This document shows positions 56,860 through 64,000 of a stretch of DNA of 64,000 bases, piece after piece. The translations under genes and the position numbers were made by a program. Position 1 is the first letter of the stretch, and each line of letters starts with the position of its first letter. The notes under the pieces were generated by a model. That model saw only the letters and a program-made list of their open reading frames with translations. It did no database searches and was not told the DNA's origin. This DNA comes from Anaspis maculata (lineage: Eukaryota > Arthropoda > Insecta > Coleoptera > Scraptiidae). The stretch lies in the NCBI GenBank assembly GCA_949128115.1, contig OX421963.1, positions 36,811,979-36,875,978 of the forward strand. The letters run 5' to 3'.

Positions 56860-58630
56860 CGGGAGCATTCTGGAACCTACGAGAACATTCTGGAACCTGG
56901 AAGTGATATATGAGTATTATTTTTGAAGAAAAATCTCCTGTTCAAAATCAGTTGCCAAATGCCAGTTAATTAGAGTTGATACCAGTTTGTTGATTAGAAA
57001 CTGCATTCAGATGATTCAGAAGTATTGTCCATCAATCTGTCATCGGTCTAGAGTTACAAAATCCCCAAAGATGAGACTACAAGGTTGAACAATTTGATAA
57101 AATACCTAACTGAAATGTCTCATTTTCAATCTTATGAAATTCATTTTTTTTAAATTAAACTCGAATCAAGTCGAATAAGTAAATTGAGTTTTTTGTGTTC
57201 GCTTTATTCAGTGCAAATGAAAATCATCGTAATTGTAAGTTGTAAGCTCTCGACCACAAATTCAATATTTGGTGCAGCCACGACTGAAACTAGAGTAAAG
57301 AGGAGACCTATTAAATACAATGGACCTATGCCTCACTGCGGTATTTTCTAAACTACTGACGTCATTAATTTCATAATAGTGAGATACAAAACAGAAGATA
57401 AAACGCGAAAAAACATATCGTGTTGGCACATGGTCGTAGTTATGCGCCTCTGGGTGGTGCAACACTTCGCCATCCACATGTAGTGTGTACATAATAACAC
57501 AAAAGACACTAGTCTTTTGATATCGGGCCGACGCGACGATGAGACAGGGAGCATGTGCCAAGATATTAATATTCTTTTCCCCATCGGCGACATGTGCTTT
57601 TGCCGTATTACTTGGTCGTTTTTGTGGGTCAAGCCACCGCATAATTCTTTCTCTATGGTGATGGTCTAGGTCTAGCATGGCACAACTGCAGCATAGTGTG
57701 TCTGATAATAATTACAGGTTTGAGCCTGTTTCGTGAAGATAACCATCGATCCTGGGGCCTTGTGATTTAGTGCCGTTGGCACAATTTGAACGTGCAAAAC
57801 GGCCGGCCTTATTAGTACGACTCCCCGGCATGCCGTATACGCCCATTAACTTCGCAGCTTTCAAAGCTCGCGTCAGGCTTGAAGACATGTGGTAAGTCGA
57901 TAAAGATTTCTGTTCTGTCCGTAAATGCTTTGTCGGTTCATTTTCCGTGAGATGTAAACTAAAGACTCCGACTCGTTTGAATAGGTGATGCATCGTTTTC
58001 TCTGTTATTACTTATTATATTCTGTTCCTTTATTTTGTATAAATTAATGACATATACTTCGAAATAATTATTGTTACGTATTTCGCGTATGGGTTCGAAT
58101 ATAATTGAGACGATCGTTTAAAAACACACACTGTTTATCACCGCGTACTACAATAAATACACGCCAACAATTATCCACTTGGAAATATATCGCAGGTACT
58201 TCGCTTCTATCCGCTCGTTACTACTTCGCATTCCAATTCAATACTCCTCGTGGGGCAACGATTGATGCCATATAGAGGTCTCCAAAATGCGTTCCCGACC
58301 TTTCTATAATCTTCCAGCAATTTCCATGGTGGCCCGGCATATGCGGTTTCTATAGAGCACTCCCGAATAATCACACACCGTCCGCGTGTTTCCCGTGTGC
58401 TCCGGAATGTCTGCACCTCCGCCAAAGTGGACAGATGTGCCCTGATCGAGCATTGGAGCCCCCATTCAATTTCACGTACACGCACGCACGGAATAGCCGC
58501 TCGTAACATTATTATTATTATTGGGTGAAAGTATCATAGGCTGAGATAGAATGAGAAATGAAGTGGTAAGATAAGAATTATGTGTTCTTACGCCCGGTAG
58601 GTATACTGGGTGGGAGGTACCTACCGAAGG
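56860..58630. other. Spacer with several unassigned minus-strand frames
   Basis: Minus-strand frames of 93-138 codons occur at 57,262-57,678, 57,712-57,993 and 58,207-58,509. The sequence is closer to balanced base composition than the flanks, so a host exon is conceivable. I see no domain, and the frames share no obvious splice-consistent phase, so I leave them uncalled. Confidence 0.3.
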
Positions 58631-58639
58631 TAATCACTG

Positions 58640-58815
58640 CTGAAATAGTTTAGGCACATGATTAAAATGAAGAAAATGAAGCCAGTGAAGGATATATGGG
58701 AAGCTAGAGAACAGAGAAGACTACAGCAAGAGGACGGCCGAAGAAAACCTGGCCTGGAAGTGATGAAAGATTCTGGAAAAAAAACCGAAGGATTGACTGA
58801 TGGGCAGGAGCTCAA
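58640..58815 (+). pseudogene. C-terminal tail fragment of a non-LTR reverse transcriptase
   Basis: In one frame: stop, then FRHMIKMKKMKPVKDIWEAR, then RRKPGLEVMKDSGKKTEGLT. The pattern W-FxHxxRM...P..I(W/Y)EAR...GRPR..W.....(D/K)..KRGLT is the end of many insect endonuclease-reverse-transcriptase proteins. Here the W codon (TGG) has become TAG and the GRPRKTW block is degraded. Only this tail survives, with no palm motif upstream. It is distinct from the minus-strand remnant at 47.5-48.7 kb. Confidence 0.5.
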
Positions 58816-58994
58816 AAGTAACTATTTATGTTGCTTCCAAAAAATTATAGATGAGTATTTTTCGAAACTATACACAGACTTCCGCAAGCTCATTTTGCAG
58901 AGCATCCATCAAGGACTTGATAGAATATTATGGGAAATTTCTTTCAACTTTTCATTCACACAATTGATCAGCAGATATCTTTGGATTTGACGTC

Positions 58995-61725
58995 TTTTCC
59001 ATATCACTTTGGTGCTGAAAAATGGAAATTCTTAGGTAGATACTGTTGATTCTAATTATTGTTGTTAGAAGTCGCGCACGTCATCTATAGCACGTTCAAC
59101 CTTAGTGTGATTCTAGTTGGCTAGGAGTCTCGCCACGCGACACAGTGGGAAAGGATAAATTCGACAAATCATAGCTCACTACAATCTCACTAGATTTGAA
59201 CGTGTTACAGCAAATTATTTATATTATTGGATCCAGTTTATACTATAAATTTTGATTCGATAAATTTGTGTACAATCTCCTGAGATTAATAGGATTGTAA
59301 CATGATCAGAGGCTGGATCTCTGACAGTATCAGTGTTCAACACCAAATATATATCATCGACTTGTCAACCGTACCGTAATTCCTGGACCAACTGAAGGGG
59401 GCAAAAGCGTACGGCCGATTTCATAATCGACTCTAAAGTTGACTTTACTTCAAGTGCATTTGAACTGTCACTATCACAATAATGAACTGGTAAAAATTCA
59501 AACTTGAAATAAATCATAAGTGTGTATTACAGACATAAGAATCTTATACCTCCACCTGATTCATTTTTTGGTACACTTTTCCTTTCAACCCTCGTCCTAG
59601 CTCCTATTTTTTGTTAGGGACAATTACCGCGAGAGCAACCAATAAACTTTTCATTTTACGTTCCTTTGGCTATAGGAACTCGGCTGATTTGCTTCAGCGC
59701 CAAAAGTTGGATTTTTTTTTCACACTTTCTGCAGGAAGTTATCTGTTCCCATAACAACAATGCCATTTGAATAATCATACCACCTGCAAATGTCAATTTC
59801 AACAATTCATAAACTTCAATATTGACCATTTTCCTTACACATATGTTAGCAACTGCCGCATGAGGGTGCTGAACCGGGCGGGATATTCAAAATGTGCAGA
59901 GCGCCTATTCATCATTAATATGGTACTTAGTAATAAAAATCTGAGAGAAATTTGGGTGGGGTTGATAAGAACGCGCACTTTAATTCCGACACTGTATATA
60001 GGTACCTGATGCGGAAGAGTTCCAAGAATAGACGCGTTTTGCTAATAACTACTCTGCCTTGTGCATCAAAACGATTTATCACAATCCTGTTGGAAGAGAG
60101 AGTAGTGTATTAGTAACTGATGCGTGATTCATGACGGTAACTAGACCAGAGTTATCTAAATGATTGCACCGAATCACCGATGAGATTATGGGGCGTTACA
60201 ACATTATTGATTCGAGTAATTTCTATTGCAGATGAAAAATTGCGAGCTTAGTGTGAAATTAACATCTGCACATCAGGGCCATCGTTAACAGATATCACCA
60301 TTTTTATATTTTTATAGTGACTGCTAGATGCTAGCGGACACATAAGTTAAGTATGCAGCTAATTTATATGGATGGACCTCGCAGCATCTATCATTTATTT
60401 ATAACACACAGAGTTATAGTTGAAGTTCACAATAGTAGAGTGACTCATACTTGAAAATTTGGAGCTTGCGGCGAGGAACGTGGGGAAGGACAAGGAAAAT
60501 TATAGGCGGGTCATGAAAAAAGGGGCAAAAATGTAAAAATGCGGGAAAATCATATTTCAAGTCATTAGTTCAATCAAAGTCATTAGGCATTAGTCACTCT
60601 CAACTCTTTTGAGCTCCGACCATAATTCCTTGCAGGCTTCTGAATTTGGACGCCTACGCAATGATGGGCCTCCAGCAGGCTGTTTCAGGTATGGTTGTCT
60701 GCCATTGCGAGGTTTGGAGTTGTCATTTCTCCAATAGCAGAGTGACAGCTGTCTGTATATGTATTAGGCTTATACAAAATTGTAACGACCGACCGGATTG
60801 TTGACTCCAAACGGGGCGTAAGGGTGAATGAATATACATAGTGCGTCAAGAGTGGAAATTCGGGTAATCACAGGTTACTCAAGGCACTACAAGAATACTA
60901 CAGGTTTCACGTTTACAAAGTGATTCAGGCTCAATCGTGCAAACTTCAGGGGAGAATCCTTCAAGCCGTCCTGAATCAGAAAAATATCAGACCTATATCT
61001 TTCACTCACTTTCAAGTTACACGGTATTGAAGTACCTATACCAAAAAATAATTGATCTAGGGTGGGGCACTGGATTCAAACTTAAGCACGGTCCTGCAGG
61101 CTAGTGCAAACAGAGATCGTTGCAATAATGCTGCGAAACATAATATGTAAACTTGACACGGCCAGATGCACCCTGTAGCATAGCTGTATTTACACAATCC
61201 TTTGATTTGAACCACGACTTTCTAAAATAATGATTAATGGCCCCTGACACAATCACGCTGTGAAGAACTTAGTTTTTGAAAAGTTCATAAACTTATCGAT
61301 TGAAGAATGCTTGTCAAGTTATTTAAGCTAATTTGAAAATCAAATTGATCCTCAACAAAACATGTTTCGCTCGTCGTTAAAGCCTCACCGAAAACTTTCT
61401 TAGGAATGCAAAACCATCAGAGGCGAAAGAGAAGGGAATACTTTGTGGAATTACTTTGCTGTCTGAAACTGGATAGGTACGGTCACGGCCATTGTAAAGT
61501 GGGCGACAGTTGTCAGATTTTTTTGGATTCCAATTCATTGGAATGGCCGGGACCATAACTACCCCTTCATTAGAGAATTTTTTCCAGCTACTTGTGGGGC
61601 GTAGCGAATTGCGCCGCAGATGAAAATTGGAGCTGATGATGATAATAGTCTTATAATAACCCTTTTTTTTTGATAATAATGATACTACTTACTTGATTTC
61701 TTGCTTATTTATTTATAGATACGTT
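58995..61725. other. Spacer, no gene seen
   Basis: No frame longer than about 80 codons that looks like a protein and no clear element boundaries. Confidence 0.45.
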
Positions 61726-61727
61726 GT

Positions 61728-63565
61728 TGCAAAATATTAAATGTGCATCTTGGGCGGCCGTGGAATTTGATATTTCACTTGAAAATATTGCTTTTAATAA
61801 TAAGCCAAATCAAATCAAGCTCAACATCACAGATAGCCCAGGCGCCAGGGAGCAAAAATTAGCTCAATAAGGAAATAATTGTTTCCTGGCTGGAAACTAG
61901 CTTAAAACGATCTGTGTGGCTTAGGTTTTGACATACTAGTTTCCCCTCTTTCGGAAATGTCGGCGTCATGTCGCCATCATCAACAAGAAGTGCACCAGCG
62001 TGGTTTTTGCCTATTATCTTGATTTTGGGCCATCTGACAGCAAAAGATGTAAGAAGTCATTTTGAAACCAATGAAATTCCCTATGGAATAGTTTTTAAAT
62101 GACCTTTCTGCGACCTATGGTTTTTGAGATAGAGCTTCTGGAATTGAGAGGCATTGTCGTAAAAACTCCATGGCCACTTGACTCGAAAAACTAAAATGTC
62201 GATTTGACAAAAAAATTTCAAAATGAAATTTTTCGAGAATCCTTTATGCTATAGTTGCGGTGATGGTCTTAAACTCTTTCTCTTGAACCGTTGATTACGA
62301 ATATAGAAAAGTCAAAAACGTCACATTGTACATATACAGGGTGTACTGAGGGAATCAAATCAGATCAGAGAAATTTTACATATTTCTTCGATTTAGCCTA
62401 TATGCGACACTCTAAGCACCTAACACGAGTCCAATATCAATATGGATTTGCTCTATAAGCTTCACTTAATACACTAAAGAAGTGGTCAGTTCACAGCTTT
62501 ACTGTAAAATGTTTTGAAGGCCCTCTGAAATCATCAAAATATTAAAAATGTACAGTACCAAGGAATGTATATAACAGTATATTATATACCAAGGGACCAA
62601 AGTGAATTTTTAATTTGGGGATTTGGACCCAAAGGGCCCTCGAGCAACAAACTTCACCCAAGGGATCAAAAATTCACTTTGGTTCCTTGGTATATAATTT
62701 ACTGTTACATACATTTCTTGCTACTGAAAATTTTGATGATTTCAGAGGGCCTCCAAAACATTTTTCAGGAAGACTGTGGGGTGACCACTTCTTAAGTGTA
62801 TCAAGTGAAGCTTACAGAGCAATGCATATTGATATCGGACTCGAGATAAGTGCTTAAAGCTTCGCATAGGCTAAATCGAAGAAATATGTCAAATTTCTCT
62901 GTTCTGGTTTGACTCCCGTACTACACCCTGTATATGTACAATGTGACGTTTTTGACTTTTCAATATTCATAATCTACGGTTCAAGAGGAAGAGTTTAAGA
63001 CCATCACCGCAACTATAGCATGAAGAATTATCGAGTAATCTCATTTTGAAATTTTTCTTGTCACATCGACATTTTAGTTTTTCTGGTCAAGTGGCCATGG
63101 AGCTTTCACGTCAATGACTCTCGCTTCCAGAAGCTCTATCTTAAAGACCATAGGTCGCAGAAAATTGATTGAACAACCAAACTGTAGGGAATTTCATAGA
63201 CTTCAAAATGACTTCTTACATCTTTTGCTGTCAGATGACCCAAAATTAAGATATTCGGCAAAAACCACGCTGGTGCACTTCTTGTTGATGATGGCGACAT
63301 GACGCCGACATTTCCGAAAGGGGGGAAACTAGTATGTCTAAACCTAAGCTACACAGATCGTTTTAAGCTAGTTTCCAGCCAGGAAACAATTATTTCCTTA
63401 TTGTTTTCCCTGGCGCCTGGTCTAAGAGATGATCATCGATTTATCGTCAATTTGAGAACGTTTAATAATACCCAATCTTTGATGCTGAACTTCATTTGGG
63501 TTTCCCGAAGCGATACTTTCGAATCAAATATCAAATTTCGCGGCTGCCCAAGATGCATAAAACTT
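61728..63565. repeat. 1.84-kb palindrome
   Basis: The left end (AATGTGCATCTTGGGCGGCC) and the right end (GGCTGCCCAAGATGCATAA) pair, and symmetry continues through many landmarks. Examples are CCCAGGCGCCAGGG / CCCTGGCGCCTGG, AATAATTGTTTCCTGGCTGG / CCAGCCAGGAAACAATTATT, CACCAGCGTGGTTTTTGCC / GGCAAAAACCACGCTGGTG and ACATATACAGGGTGT / ACACCCTGTATATGT. It ends at a centre near 62,635. The arms are ~900 bases each. The 63.30-63.57 kb frame and others inside are mirror artefacts. Confidence 0.85.
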
Positions 63566-63569
63566 TGAA

Positions 63570-64000
63570 AAACGTATGTAAAGGTGAACACTAACTTAAT
63601 CCTGGGTCTTTCTACCGTTAGATGTTAAGTGTTATAATGAAAGGCCAAGTTAGTTTATTTTGTTTCCGATGAATTGAAAAAGTGACTGACGAAAAATGTT
63701 GCATGGGACATATTCCGCATAGTTAGCCTCTACAAGTTAGGCCTCTCTGGGAGGCTCGCGCCACGGAGCCCCCACGGTACCGGCGCCTATGACGGAAATT
63801 AACGGTGAGATACCTACTGTTGCGTTGGGTGCCTACTTTATTGTTTGAGAGGCAACAAACGTTCATCAGACAAACACTAAATTATTACTGCGTGGGTTTG
63901 CATATGCAAGAATATTCCAGACTTCTTCCGGAAAGGCCTCGACGGCTCTCGCTGCTTTCAATACTATTTCGGCATATTCCGACATTGGTTGTTAAGCTAT
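63570..64000. other. Spacer at window end
   Basis: A 39-codon minus-strand frame at 63,866-63,985 has protein-like composition but is bounded by stops on both sides. It is not enough to call a gene. 63.74-63.80 kb is GC-rich. Confidence 0.35.

Noticed and set aside
57262..58509. Series of minus-strand frames of 93-138 codons
   Set aside because: No recognisable domain and no consistent exon phase. Kept only as a note that a host exon could be present.
63866..63985. Minus-strand 39-codon frame with protein-like composition
   Set aside because: Stops on both sides, no splice-site support, and the neighbouring sequence is cut off by the window edge.

Overview
The window is animal nuclear DNA and most likely insect. 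It is AT-rich and full of small interspersed repeats. Genes carry short introns of about 50-75 bases. SINEs have tRNA-type polymerase III promoters, and fragments of non-LTR and Penelope-like retroelements are present. The frequent tacctacc/ggtacc-rich spacer sequence reminds me of hemipteran (whitefly-like) or lepidopteran genomes, but that is an impression and not a demonstration. I recognise no conserved host housekeeping gene. Almost all readable protein signal belongs to mobile elements.

Layout. 1-12 kb: spacer with short inverted-repeat (MITE-like) elements, a 360-base inverted repeat carrying a hammerhead-ribozyme-like motif in each arm (about 5.1-5.4 kb), and a GC-rich minisatellite (10.7-11.0 kb). 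12-26 kb: mostly featureless, with a tRNA-derived SINE at 14.5 kb, a pentanucleotide microsatellite at 16.1 kb, diverged tandem repeats at 19.8-20.5 kb and a tRNA-like sequence at 21.0 kb. 26.3-31 kb: a pile of about 1-kb foldback elements nested in one another, one of which carries tRNA-like sequences in both arms. 32.2-32.9 kb: two different SINEs. 32,895-38,968: the centrepiece, a complete-looking 6.07-kb DNA transposon. 41.2-46.7 kb: a 5.5-kb near-perfect palindrome with a Penelope-like fragment at its centre. 46.8-48.8 kb: a broken non-LTR reverse transcriptase inserted in an older repeat. 50.5-51.7 kb: a second copy of the tRNA-bearing foldback, split by a pogo/Tigger-like MITE. 53.3-56.0 kb: two tandem-repeat blocks, each ending in a GACA/GACG-type microsatellite. 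61.7-63.6 kb: a 1.84-kb palindrome.

The centrepiece transposon has 11-bp terminal inverted repeats (CCCAGCTAACA), a 2-bp AA target duplication proved by an interrupted SINE, and dense subterminal GGCCA/GCTGG repeats. It encodes two genes on the same strand. The first is an uninterrupted ~700-residue transposase of the CMC (EnSpm/CACTA, Tnp2-like) kind. The second is an intact five-exon gene whose C-terminus is a DUF4806-type domain. By analogy with the plant two-protein (TnpD/TnpA) system, I infer that the DUF4806 protein is the accessory DNA-binding partner that recognises the subterminal repeats. That pairing is the most interesting candidate system in the window.
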